Assembly (NCBI GenBank): GCA_900543345.1
Contig: UQRJ01000001.1
Location: 1 to 33,639 of the forward strand
From: an uncultured Sporolactobacillus sp.
GTDB lineage: Bacteria > Bacillota > Bacilli > Bacillales > Sporolactobacillaceae
Length of the DNA stretch: 33,639 bases
Direction of reading: 5' to 3'
The translations under genes were made by a program, and so were the position numbers. The notes under the pieces are model-generated. The model made no database searches. It had not been told where the DNA came from and saw only the letters and a list, made by a program, of their open reading frames with translations. Of the stretch, positions 6,635-15,621 are shown one piece after another. Numbering within the stretch: the stretch's first letter is position 1; each line of letters begins with the position of its first letter.

Positions 6635-7639
6635 ATGATGATGATTCAATTCAAACAACCCGTCGATACGGTCACGATGAAAAAGATGCAAGAAAAATTT
6701 ATTCAGATGAGGAAGCAAGTCTACGTCGACGGCCCCCGTATGGCAATTGTCGGCCCGCCGCAATACCTATGGACCGAACGGGAAAAAGCGGCCATTGATC
6801 GGGCGGTAACGGATGTGCCGTCTTACGTCCTCGGCAGTCGGCTTTTTCACCCTCAAGATACGGTGATCAGATTGCCCCATTCGCGGATCGGCGGCCGCTA
6901 TTTTACGCTGATGGCCGGTCCATGTTCAGTAGAATCGGAAGATCAGGTCCGCCGCTTAGCTGAAGTAGCCAGAAAAGGCGGGGCAACCATCCTGCGCGGC
7001 GGTGCGTTCAAACCGCGGACATCGCCCTATTCGTTTCAGGGACTTGGCGAGCGGGGCCTGCGCTATCTTCGCGAGGCGGCCGATGCGAACGGAATGGATG
7101 TCATCACAGAAGTCATGGACAGCGAACATGTCCCGCTCATTGCTAAATATACGGATATTTTTCAAATCGGCGCACGCAATATGCAGAATTTTTCGCTATT
7201 AAAGGCAGTTGGAAAAACACAAATTCCGGTGGCGCTCAAACGGGGCATGGCCGCGACGATCGACGACCTATTGAATGCATCGGAGTACATCGCCAGCAGT
7301 GGGAACCGGAACATCATACTGATTGAACGCGGCATTCGCACGTTCGACCATAAGTACACGCGTAATACATTTGATTTAGCGTCCGTGCCGGTGCTGAAAA
7401 AACTGACGCACTACCCGATCATCGTCGATCCAAGCCATGCCGTCGGCGCCTGGGACCTGGTGCCGGCAATGGCCTGCGCCGGCGCGGCGGCCGGAGCCGG
7501 CGGAATTATTGTCGAAATTCACGACGATCCGGAACATGCCGCTTCCGACGGCGCACAATCGCTGAAACCGGATACGTATCTGACAATGGCCAAACATGTT
7601 TTACAAATCCGGCAATTAGTCGATTCTTGGGAGGGATGA
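6635..7639 (+). CDS. aroF: 3-deoxy-7-phosphoheptulonate (DAHP) synthase, type I-beta
   Basis: The enzyme condenses phosphoenolpyruvate and erythrose 4-phosphate to DAHP, the first step of aromatic biosynthesis. The 334-residue protein has an N-terminal ferredoxin-like regulatory domain (about 1-75) of the kind that binds Phe/Tyr in Thermotoga-type enzymes, then a TIM barrel. Visible motifs are GPCSVES (95-101), KPRTSPYSFQG (126-136), KRGM and VDPSHAVG near the C-terminus. The start is ATG 6635 after GAAGGTGA (6623-6630); ATG 6638 or 6641 would also serve. It is the first gene after the attenuator and is coupled to aroB, whose SD overlaps its stop. Feedback through the N-terminal domain plus attenuation would give two levels of control. 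Confidence 0.96.
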   Translation: MMMIQFKQPVDTVTMKKMQEKFIQMRKQVYVDGPRMAIVGPPQYLWTEREKAAIDRAVTDVPSYVLGSRLFHPQDTVIRLPHSRIGGRYFTLMAGPCSVESEDQVRRLAEVARKGGATILRGGAFKPRTSPYSFQGLGERGLRYLREAADANGMDVITEVMDSEHVPLIAKYTDIFQIGARNMQNFSLLKAVGKTQIPVALKRGMAATIDDLLNASEYIASSGNRNIILIERGIRTFDHKYTRNTFDLASVPVLKKLTHYPIIVDPSHAVGAWDLVPAMACAGAAAGAGGIIVEIHDDPEHAASDGAQSLKPDTYLTMAKHVLQIRQLVDSWEG

Positions 7640-7641
7640 CT

Positions 7642-8724
7642 TTGACAACGATTCATATCAATGTGCCCGACCGGCATTACGACGTGCTGATCGCCCGCGG
7701 ATTGGCCGGCCGATTGGAAGAGAAAATCAAGCAAATCTGGACTCCTCGCAAAATTGCCGTTGTCAGCGACAGTCATGTTGCGCCGCTTTATCAGGCGCAT
7801 GTTGTCGAGCAGCTGATAAACGCCGGCTTCTCACCGTCGGCCTATCAGGTGCCGGCGGGTGAGCCTTCGAAAAGCTGGGCGCAAGCCGTCGCGCTTTATC
7901 GGCGGCTGGCTGCTGACCATTTCACCCGTACGGACGGAGTACTGGCGCTGGGGGGCGGCGTGATCGGCGATCTGGCCGGTTTCGTCGCGTCCACGTTCAT
8001 GCGCGGACTCGCCCTGATCCAAGTCCCAACTTCGCTGCTCGCTCAGGTGGACAGCAGTGTCGGCGGTAAGACGGCAATCGATCTGGATACGGGGAAAAAC
8101 TTAATCGGTACCTTCTATCAACCCGACGCCGTCTTCATTGATCCCGATCTGCTGAACACTCTGCCCCGGCGCGACCTAACGGAAGGTTATGCCGAAATCG
8201 TTAAAATGGCCGCGCTGCAAGGAAAAGAATTCTGGAAACTGGTCGAGCGTATTCGGCGACCGACGGATATTTTAGCTCAGGCAGATGCCCTCATCACTGC
8301 AAGCGTGACCTTCAAGGCAACGGTCGTCATCGAAGACGAAAAAGAAAACGGCCGGCGACAGATCCTGAACTTCGGCCACACGATCGGTCATGCTATCGAA
8401 CTGATTTCCCGCGGCGAGTTGCTGCACGGCGAAGCGGTTGGCATTGGAATGGTGCAACTCTCCTGGCTGTTTGAACATTACCGACTATCGCAGCATGGGC
8501 TGACGGCGATGCTTCAGGATCGATTAAAGGCTGTCGGATTACCTGTCGATTCACCCCTGACCGCCACAGCGGACTTTTATGAAAAACTGCGCAACGACAA
8601 AAAGAATCATGGCCGCCTGTTGAATTTGGTCTATCTGAAAACCATAGGTTCATCCGCCTTTTATCCGATTCCCATTAACCGGGCCGAGCGCTTTTTTTCG
8701 GGGAAGTATTTTACAAGGGTCTGA
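7642..8724 (+). CDS. aroB: 3-dehydroquinate synthase
   Basis: AroB converts DAHP to 3-dehydroquinate using NAD and a divalent metal; it is step two of the shikimate pathway. The 360-residue length is normal. Motifs in order are EPSKSW, the NAD-binding ALGGGVIGDLAGF, PTSLLAQVDSSVGGKTAID, GKNLIGTFYQP, the metal-ligand regions NFGHTIGHAIE and HGEAVGIGM, and a C-terminal KLRNDKKN stretch. I choose TTG 7642 as start because GGGAGGG (7629-7635) lies 6 bases upstream; ATG 7636 directly abuts that SD. The gene begins two bases after the aroF stop, so the two are translationally coupled. Confidence 0.95.
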   Translation: MTTIHINVPDRHYDVLIARGLAGRLEEKIKQIWTPRKIAVVSDSHVAPLYQAHVVEQLINAGFSPSAYQVPAGEPSKSWAQAVALYRRLAADHFTRTDGVLALGGGVIGDLAGFVASTFMRGLALIQVPTSLLAQVDSSVGGKTAIDLDTGKNLIGTFYQPDAVFIDPDLLNTLPRRDLTEGYAEIVKMAALQGKEFWKLVERIRRPTDILAQADALITASVTFKATVVIEDEKENGRRQILNFGHTIGHAIELISRGELLHGEAVGIGMVQLSWLFEHYRLSQHGLTAMLQDRLKAVGLPVDSPLTATADFYEKLRNDKKNHGRLLNLVYLKTIGSSAFYPIPINRAERFFSGKYFTRV

Positions 8725-8841
8725 GAACAAGGCGGCACATGGCCGGCCCGCTCCCGCCATGAAAAAGACAGCTTTCACTGCATAAGCGACCGGCGTCCCG
8801 TCGATACTGATCACAGATACACGAAAGGGGACAACTGATTC

Positions 8842-10098
8842 ATGGCGCAAAGCGTGCGAATGGCCAAAGACGGGATACTCGATCATAGTCCGCTCTTGCT
8901 CACCGAGGGCTATTTGTTTATCCGCAACCGATGCGACAAGTTGCAAACGGATGTGTTTGAATCGCATTTACTGGGGCAGAAAGTGATCTGCATGAGTAGC
9001 TGGGAGGCGGTCGATCTTTTTTATGACAGGGAAAAATTTCAACGCCGCGGTGCCGCACCGAAGCGTATACAAAAAACGTTATTCGGTGCGAAAGGTGTAC
9101 AGACGCTGGATGGACCGGCGCATACTCAACGTAAACAGTTGTTCATGTCGCTGATGACACCGCGGCAGCTCAGCCGGCTGGCGGAGTTGACGAAACGGCA
9201 ATGGATCAGCAGCACCACCCAGTGGGCGGGAAAACCGGCTATTATCCTGTTTGACGAAGTGCAAGAACTGTTATGCAAAACCGCTTGCACATGGGCCGAC
9301 GTACCGCTGATGGCGGAAGAAGCAGGGCGGCGGGCCGACGAGATGGGGAAAATGGTCGATGCTTTCGGTGCGATCGGACCGCGACACTGGCAAGGCAGAT
9401 TGGCACGAAGGCGCTCGGAACAATGGATGGAAGGCATTGTTCAGGATATTCGCCGGAGAATACAGGCACCGGCAACCGATAGTGCGGCGCAGACGATCGC
9501 CGCGGCGCGCGATCTGCAGGGACACATCCTTGATGCAAAGATTGCGGCCGTAGAACTACTCAATATCATTCGCCCAATCACAGCCATCGCTACTTATATC
9601 ACCTTCGCGGCGCTTGCCATCCATGAATATCCTAATTGTCTAGACAAACTGCGGACCGCCGACGACCGCTATCTGAACAACTTCTGTCAGGAAGTCCGCC
9701 GCTATTATCCGTTTACTCCATTCGTCGGCGCGCGGGTCCGAGAAACTTTCACATGGCACGGATTGTCCTTCAAACAAGGGACACTTGTTTTACTCGATAT
9801 TTACGGCATTAATCATGATCCGCGTTTATGGAAAGATCCGCAATCGTTTCGACCGGAACGATTCGCCGAACAGGCCGGTACGTCGACATTAATTCCTCAA
9901 GGCGGCGGAGATCCCAATCAGGGGCATCGTTGTGCCGGGGAACAAGTAACGTTGACCGTACTGAAAGCGAGTATCGAATTCCTTATTAACCACCTGGATT
10001 ACGATGTACCGACCCAGGACCTGACCGTCAATCTGAAACGTATCCCTACCCTTCCGAAGAGCCGGTTCAGGATTCAGAATGTAAACAGAACACTTTAG
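8842..10098 (+). CDS. Cytochrome P450, CYP152-type fatty acid peroxygenase
   Basis: CYP152 enzymes hydroxylate or decarboxylate fatty acids with hydrogen peroxide and need no redox partner. The 418 residues fit the family. Residues 240-250 (LNIIRPITAIA) replace the usual P450 acid-alcohol pair with Arg244-Pro245, the signature of peroxygenases that anchor the substrate carboxylate. EVRR (284-287) is the ExxR motif, and IPQGGGDPNQGHRCAGE (351-367) carries the heme ligand Cys364. The start is ATG 8842 with AAAGGGGAC upstream. It lies 117 bases after aroB with no clear terminator between, so it may be read with the shikimate genes, though a functional link is not obvious. The likely relative is the B. 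subtilis YbdT/CypC class. Confidence 0.88.
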   Translation: MAQSVRMAKDGILDHSPLLLTEGYLFIRNRCDKLQTDVFESHLLGQKVICMSSWEAVDLFYDREKFQRRGAAPKRIQKTLFGAKGVQTLDGPAHTQRKQLFMSLMTPRQLSRLAELTKRQWISSTTQWAGKPAIILFDEVQELLCKTACTWADVPLMAEEAGRRADEMGKMVDAFGAIGPRHWQGRLARRRSEQWMEGIVQDIRRRIQAPATDSAAQTIAAARDLQGHILDAKIAAVELLNIIRPITAIATYITFAALAIHEYPNCLDKLRTADDRYLNNFCQEVRRYYPFTPFVGARVRETFTWHGLSFKQGTLVLLDIYGINHDPRLWKDPQSFRPERFAEQAGTSTLIPQGGGDPNQGHRCAGEQVTLTVLKASIEFLINHLDYDVPTQDLTVNLKRIPTLPKSRFRIQNVNRTL

Positions 10099-10108
10099 CA
10101 CAAGTAAA

Positions 10109-10134
10109 AAGCGATGGATGCTTGCCCATCGCTT
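10109..10134. terminator. Bidirectional terminator between P450 and GH38 genes
   Basis: The perfect nine-pair stem AAGCGATGG (10109-10117) / CCATCGCTT (10126-10134) has an eight-base loop and lies between convergent genes. On the minus strand the stem runs into TTTTTAC, so it best serves the mannosidase operon. On the plus strand the T content is poor. Confidence 0.7.
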
Positions 10135-10179
10135 GATGCATTCACCATAGCGGTATTTGATGCGACCGATCTCGATTCG

Positions 10180-13100
10180 TTATTTAATCGGTTTGTTATT
10201 TATATAGGAAGGATTTGAAAATAGCAGTGTTTTTATCTCATACGGTTTCAGGATAAAGGTCACCCGACCTCGATCGCAAGCGACGGGTGACGGTTCATGC
10301 ACATCTTTCTCCATCAGATTGACTTCCCGGCAATCATTAAAGGAAAAAGCAGGCTGCAGTGTGATTTCCCGCCGCGAACCGGTATGATCATGAAGGCGGA
10401 GAATGAGCCCGTCGCCGTCTTCCTGTTTTTTAATCGCGTCGATCGCCAGCGGCCGATCATCCGCAATCGTAAAAAGCGGAGCGCGGACATTCGTCGGGCG
10501 ACCGGAAATGACCGTGATTGGATTGTTCAGGCTCCACGCCTCCTGCTCTACCCGACCGTCGACAAAATCGCCGCGATGGGGAAACAGGCTGTACGTAAAG
10601 TCGTGCACGCCGACATCGGCCTGAGGATCAGGAGAAATGCCGCCTTTCAGCAGGGAAATCCGCATCGTTCGATCTTTAATATCGTGACCGTACTTGCCGT
10701 TGTTGAGCAACGCAACGCCGTAATCCCGTTCGGAGAAATCCACCCACTGATGGGCCACTGTTTCAAATTTAGCCAGATCCCAGCTCGTATTCCAGTGTGC
10801 CGGCCGTTTTACATTGCCATATTGAATCTGGTAGACTGCCTCCGTGGCACGAATATCGACGTCGAATGCCGCCTTCAATAACTGTTGCCGTTCCTGCCAG
10901 TCGACATGCGTTTTAAAATCAATCCGGCGGTCGGTGCGATAGACGGTCATGTCCTGCACGAGACGCGAGCGGCCAAATGCGTAAGCAAAGCGGATCGTTG
11001 TCAGTAATCCATTATCTGCCACCGGTTTAATCGATTCGGCCCGCAGTTCTTTTTTCTTTTCATTGAAAAAAATATCAATGTTCCAAGCATCGAAGGTCAG
11101 CGGTTTATCTTCGAACAGCTGGATGACATTTCCTCTCCCGCCTTCTGCCAGCACCGGACGCCGGTTCTGTTTATCGTAAATCCATGTTAATTGACCGGCG
11201 TCATTCCATTTAATTTGATAAAATGGCGTTTCGATCACACCGGACTGCGTCGGCGGCGCCTCTTCCCCGCGATCCGCCGCACCGGGCCGCAACCGAATTT
11301 GTTTCATCCCCAATGCCGGCAGATCCGCTGCGAAGACGAGATAGCCGTCGTCGGTCGGAACGGCCGCCAGCTCGTGCCCGTCCTCGTCGACAAATGTTCC
11401 CTTTTTCGTGGTTGGAACGCGAACCAACTCGTTTCGCTTCCAGCCGGCACTGTTCACCAGCATAAAGATCTGTGGATCGGAATCCGCCAAACGTGCCTTT
11501 AAACTGCTCTGCAGCTTGCGGGCAATCGCGACTGCTTCCTCATAATCTTTTTTATTATCCACATAGACTTCATGAATGGCCGATCCCGGGATAATATCGT
11601 GAAATTGGTTACGCAGGATAATCGTCCAGCCTTTATAAAGCTCCTTTGCCGGATAGGCCCGGCCGGAATCCGCCAACATGGCCAGCGTTCCCAGAAATTC
11701 CGTCTCCCGATAAGCCAATTCCAGCTTTCGGTTCATCTTTTTCACATAAGCGTGCGACGTATAGGTGCCGCGATGAAATTCGAGATACAGCTCGCCGTCC
11801 CACGTGTGGACATAGCGATCCGTCCGGCGGACATGCTGTTGAAGCTGCTCGAAATAGTCCCGCGCCCGCCCTGTCCGCACATGAGGCAATCCGGGAATGC
11901 TCTCCATCCGCCGCCGGTTTTCCAGCATATCGCGTGTCGGCCCGCCACCGCCGTCACCATAGCCATAAGACAGCAGCAAATCGTTGTTCATCGCTCGATC
12001 GCGATAATGATCGTAAATTCCTTGAACCGTTGCCGGTTCCAGCAGGCCGTTATAGGTTGATGTCCAGTCATCTGTTCCCAGTCGCTTGGGTACCGGTGTT
12101 GTCATAAAATGCGTCAGAATTTCACTGCCGTCGATCCCCCGCCAAATGAATGTATCGTGTGGCATGCGGTTACTCTCGTTCCAGCTGAGTTTCGTCGTCA
12201 TAAACGTGCGAATGCCGGACTTCTTCAGGATCTGCGGCAACGCCCAGGAATAACCGAAAACGTCGGGCAGCCATAAATAATGAACAGCCTGATTGAACTC
12301 TTTTTTTATAAACCGCGAGCCATGAAGGATTTGCCGCACCAGCGACTCCCCCGAAGGAATATTGCAATCGGCTTCCAGCCACATGGCGCCGTCGATTTCC
12401 CATCGTCCTTCCGTCACCCGCCGCTTGATCTTCTGGAAAAGTTCCGGATAATCCTCTTTGATGAATTGATAAATCTGCGGCTGGGTCTGCAGAAAAACAT
12501 ATTCCGGATACTGATCCATTAACCGCAAGACGGTTGAAAACGACCGCGCCGCTTTCTCCCGCGTGTGTTTCAGACGCCATAGCCAGGCGACATCGATGTG
12601 GGTATGACCGACAGCCGTTACCGTTCGAAGCGAATGTTTTTCCATGCCCTCCAGAGCACCGCGCAGCGAGCCTGCGGCCGACCGGCAAGACCGATAGAAA
12701 GCCTCCGAACCCGGCTGTGACCAGTCAATATATGTAAAAGCCCGGTCCAGTGCCGCCAATAATAGATCGCGTTCCGGCCGGCTCTTTTCCAAGACGGCCG
12801 CAGTGCCAAGCATATTTTTCGCCATATAGAATAAATCATCGGTTTCGGTATCGAGGACGGCATAATCCGCATAACGGAAAAGATGCACCATGGCACGCGG
12901 CGCACCGCCGCCTTCCAGTCCCGACCATAGCTTCAGCGCTAATTCGATCGTTTGTCCGGCATATTTTTTATCGATAAACACTTCCCGGTGATTTGAATCT
13001 ACGCCTTGATACGGACTGCCATTGACAAATAGCAGCGACTCAAAGCCGGAGTTATTCCCGCCGCCGGTCCGGCCCAAGTCAAATAGCCACAGCGGCCGCT

Positions 13101-13332
13101 CATCTTCAGCCGGCACTTGAAACGATGTGCGTAACCAGATGTATCGGTCTCTCCCCTTCCATGTCTCTCCCGTAGTCACCGCCCGCCACGATCGGTCCAC
13201 GGCGGGTGGATAATTTTCCGCCTTCGTTTTGTCTTCTTTCATGCTCCAGCCGCCGACCGGGCGCCGATAGCGGTAACGTAGCGGCTTCAACTCACGAATC
13301 CTGGCAGCAAGCTTTTTTTCGACAAAAAACAT
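10180..13332 (-). CDS. Alpha-mannosidase, glycoside hydrolase family 38
   Basis: GH38 enzymes are zinc-dependent retaining exo-alpha-mannosidases. This 1050-residue protein has no signal peptide, so it acts in the cytoplasm on imported oligosaccharides. HTHIDVAWLWR (243-253) supplies zinc ligands His245 and Asp247. WLPDVFGYS (354-362) holds the expected nucleophile Asp357. A further zinc-site region IIPGSAIHEVY lies in the helical middle domain, followed by beta-sandwich C-terminal domains. The start is ATG 13332 with GGGGTG 7 bases upstream; the frame is open to ATG 13365, which has a weaker SD. It is the last gene of the LacI-ABC operon, which suggests that this importer brings in alpha-mannosides. 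The exact linkage cleaved cannot be read from the sequence. Confidence 0.92.
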   Translation of the reverse strand: MFFVEKKLAARIRELKPLRYRYRRPVGGWSMKEDKTKAENYPPAVDRSWRAVTTGETWKGRDRYIWLRTSFQVPAEDERPLWLFDLGRTGGGNNSGFESLLFVNGSPYQGVDSNHREVFIDKKYAGQTIELALKLWSGLEGGGAPRAMVHLFRYADYAVLDTETDDLFYMAKNMLGTAAVLEKSRPERDLLLAALDRAFTYIDWSQPGSEAFYRSCRSAAGSLRGALEGMEKHSLRTVTAVGHTHIDVAWLWRLKHTREKAARSFSTVLRLMDQYPEYVFLQTQPQIYQFIKEDYPELFQKIKRRVTEGRWEIDGAMWLEADCNIPSGESLVRQILHGSRFIKKEFNQAVHYLWLPDVFGYSWALPQILKKSGIRTFMTTKLSWNESNRMPHDTFIWRGIDGSEILTHFMTTPVPKRLGTDDWTSTYNGLLEPATVQGIYDHYRDRAMNNDLLLSYGYGDGGGGPTRDMLENRRRMESIPGLPHVRTGRARDYFEQLQQHVRRTDRYVHTWDGELYLEFHRGTYTSHAYVKKMNRKLELAYRETEFLGTLAMLADSGRAYPAKELYKGWTIILRNQFHDIIPGSAIHEVYVDNKKDYEEAVAIARKLQSSLKARLADSDPQIFMLVNSAGWKRNELVRVPTTKKGTFVDEDGHELAAVPTDDGYLVFAADLPALGMKQIRLRPGAADRGEEAPPTQSGVIETPFYQIKWNDAGQLTWIYDKQNRRPVLAEGGRGNVIQLFEDKPLTFDAWNIDIFFNEKKKELRAESIKPVADNGLLTTIRFAYAFGRSRLVQDMTVYRTDRRIDFKTHVDWQERQQLLKAAFDVDIRATEAVYQIQYGNVKRPAHWNTSWDLAKFETVAHQWVDFSERDYGVALLNNGKYGHDIKDRTMRISLLKGGISPDPQADVGVHDFTYSLFPHRGDFVDGRVEQEAWSLNNPITVISGRPTNVRAPLFTIADDRPLAIDAIKKQEDGDGLILRLHDHTGSRREITLQPAFSFNDCREVNLMEKDVHEPSPVACDRGRVTFILKPYEIKTLLFSNPSYINNKPIK

Positions 13333-13411
13333 CTGGCCACACCCCATCCTACAATCTTTTTTCATGTCTCTGCGTCGTGCAAGCCGTTAAAGCACAACCG
13401 GCGATCGCTGG

Positions 13412-14704
13412 TTAATCAAAGAAAATCGGATTGGCAAGCAAAACGAGTTTTTTACCTAATCCCTTTGCGTAACTGCCCGCTACTTCGATTCTGAGAAAAC
13501 GACAACCTGGGAAAGAAGCGGTCAATGAATAGTGCAGGCAGTCTGCCGGGATCGGGTGGATCCGTTCTCCTCGATCGGTAATCAAATGCACGTCTTCGCC
13601 GCCCTTCAGATGTGTCAAACGAATAGTAATTTCCGCGCCGCTTGGCACTGTATCGCCGAAAGACAATCCACAGCAATCGATGTCCAGTTCCGGCGCGTCA
13701 TAAGTGTAGGCGATGTAGCCATGCCCGCGGCGGATCGCTTGCAGAAGATCTGCTCGGCTTTTGGAAGGCGCGTAGATACAATTTGTCGGTACGCCGATCG
13801 CCGACAATAGATCGGGTCGATGAAAATCGCTCCCGCCGGTCACCGGGATGTGCCGGCCGGCCAAGAGCTGATGATGCCACCAGTCGATCGCCCGGCGGTT
13901 CCGTTCGGCAATCGCACCGTTCCATACCTCAACTGCGTCGAAGGGGACATCGAAGCCCCATTTCCACGGACAATCCGCATCAAAGGGATGATTGAGGACA
14001 ACGACAGCGCCATTTTTTTCTGCTTCCGTCATTTTCTGCTCTGTTTCTTCTCGATTGCGCGCCACAAAATCACCGGCAAACGGTCTGTCCACCCCAAGAA
14101 AACCGGCATGTCCGTTGTATAACGTCCACTCCATACCCGGAATCACCGTCAACCGATCCGTCGTGTACAGATCCGCCTGCATCGCAAAATCATTATGATC
14201 CGTGATGATTAAATAATCCAAGCACAGATCCTGCGCCTGACGGACAATCGTCTCAAGAGAAAGCCGACCGTCCGAGCCGATCGTATGTACATGCGTATCG
14301 CCCTTAAAAAGGCCCCTTTCCTTTCGCTTTAATGTGATGGTATAGACGACATCAACCCCATTTTCCGGCACTTTATACGCACCGAGAATAATGGTCCATT
14401 CTCCGCGCCGAACATCGCAGCGAAGGAAGCCGGCCGAACTCGCCGTTGCGGAAATAAACAGATGCTTTCGGTTTGATCCGGACGACCCTAAATAGCGATG
14501 ATCAGGAGCCATCAATGCAAAATCGACAGTGGCGTTCGGATGGTGGATGACCTGCTGATCCAAGGTTGTCTGTCGTTCTTGTTCATAAGTGTAGACGATA
14601 TCTATTCTTTCGGTATCTTCCTCAACTTTAAAAGGAAGCCGAAGATACGCCCCTTCATCTTTTTTTTCGACTCTTTTGTGTATTGTATATTTTTTATCAG
14701 ACAT
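13412..14704 (-). CDS. PHP-domain metallohydrolase (CehA/McbA-like)
   Basis: This 430-residue protein has a beta-rich N-terminal region (about 1-130) followed by a PHP domain. GDTHVHT (136-141, ligands His138 and His140), ITDHND (167-172), an NHP motif and GGSDFH are the metal-binding motifs. PHP proteins are mostly phosphoesterases; the CehA/McbA group is known from hydrolases of esters or carbamates. The start is ATG 14704 with GGAAGGAG 9 bases upstream; the upstream GTG or ATG codons overlap the permease end. It sits between the permeases and the alpha-mannosidase, so a role in removing a phosphate or ester decoration from the imported glycan is plausible but unproven. Confidence 0.82.
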   Translation of the reverse strand: MSDKKYTIHKRVEKKDEGAYLRLPFKVEEDTERIDIVYTYEQERQTTLDQQVIHHPNATVDFALMAPDHRYLGSSGSNRKHLFISATASSAGFLRCDVRRGEWTIILGAYKVPENGVDVVYTITLKRKERGLFKGDTHVHTIGSDGRLSLETIVRQAQDLCLDYLIITDHNDFAMQADLYTTDRLTVIPGMEWTLYNGHAGFLGVDRPFAGDFVARNREETEQKMTEAEKNGAVVVLNHPFDADCPWKWGFDVPFDAVEVWNGAIAERNRRAIDWWHHQLLAGRHIPVTGGSDFHRPDLLSAIGVPTNCIYAPSKSRADLLQAIRRGHGYIAYTYDAPELDIDCCGLSFGDTVPSGAEITIRLTHLKGGEDVHLITDRGERIHPIPADCLHYSLTASFPGCRFLRIEVAGSYAKGLGKKLVLLANPIFFD

Positions 14705-14742
14705 GATCGTTGTCTCCTTCCTCTTTCCACAGGCGACATCAC

Positions 14743-15621
14743 TCATCCCTTGATCGCTCCGAGTGTCATGCCGCTGATTAGAAAACGCTGAGCAATAATA
14801 TAAGCAATGATCAACGGCACGACCGAAATCACAATGCCGGCCATTAAGGCATTCGGCGGAATATAGGTCGTTCCGGAATTAGCAGAATTATTAAAGATCA
14901 GCGTCTGCAGGACCACCGGAAGCGTAAACTTGTTCTGATCGGTCGTGATCGTTACCGGCAACAGCAGACTATTCCATTTGGAGACAAATGAAATAAAGCC
15001 GACAGTTGTCAGCCCCGGAACAGATAGGGGCAGATAAATGGTTCGAAAAATCTTCCATTCCCCGGCATGGTCGATCTGTGCCGTCTCGATGAGCGACTGC
15101 GGTATCGACAAAAAGTAGTTGCTCATCATCAGAATGCCGAAGCCGGAAATTAATCCATTAATGATTAACCCGGCATAGGTATTAAGCAGACCGAGATCTT
15201 TATTTAGGCTGTAAATGGACACAAGCGTCAATTCACCGGGAATCATCATCGTGATCAGAATAAATGTCGTGATACTTTTTCGAAACGGCAAATCTTTTTT
15301 CGTTAAAATATAGCCGACAAGCGCCGAAAGGAACACTTGAAAAAAGGTACCGACACTCGAGATAAAGAGTGAATTGAAGAACGGCAGCCATAGGTTCTGA
15401 TTCCTCCAGATAAAGACAAACCCCGATAAAGAGAATGCTTGTGGAAACAGCGTCACGCCCGAAGCCACCGATGCTTTAGCCGAAGAAAAAGCAACGGCCA
15501 GTACATTAAGAAACGGTATGATCATCGAAACAAGCAACACGGCCAACATGAAAAAGTTCAATAAACGAGCTGGACGCGAGAGTTGATTCCGATTGCTTTT
15601 TACAAACTTCAAACGATTCAC
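14743..15621 (-). CDS. Sugar ABC transporter permease (MalG/LplC type)
   Basis: This 292-residue inner-membrane protein has about six hydrophobic segments and the EAA loop ETAQIDHAGEWKIFRTIYLP, which docks on the ATPase. It belongs to the CUT1 oligosaccharide importer family and pairs with the preceding permease. The start is GTG 15621, overlapping the upstream TGA by three bases (GTGA), with AAGGAAA as SD; ATG codons further in would lose the first membrane helix region. It probably imports the mannoside hydrolysed by the downstream GH38 protein. Confidence 0.92.
   Translation of the reverse strand: MNRLKFVKSNRNQLSRPARLLNFFMLAVLLVSMIIPFLNVLAVAFSSAKASVASGVTLFPQAFSLSGFVFIWRNQNLWLPFFNSLFISSVGTFFQVFLSALVGYILTKKDLPFRKSITTFILITMMIPGELTLVSIYSLNKDLGLLNTYAGLIINGLISGFGILMMSNYFLSIPQSLIETAQIDHAGEWKIFRTIYLPLSVPGLTTVGFISFVSKWNSLLLPVTITTDQNKFTLPVVLQTLIFNNSANSGTTYIPPNALMAGIVISVVPLIIAYIIAQRFLISGMTLGAIKG

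Noticed and set aside
7627..7641. Earlier aroB starts at TTG 7627 or ATG 7636
   Set aside because: They overlap or abut the GGGAGGG SD, which is correctly spaced for TTG 7642.
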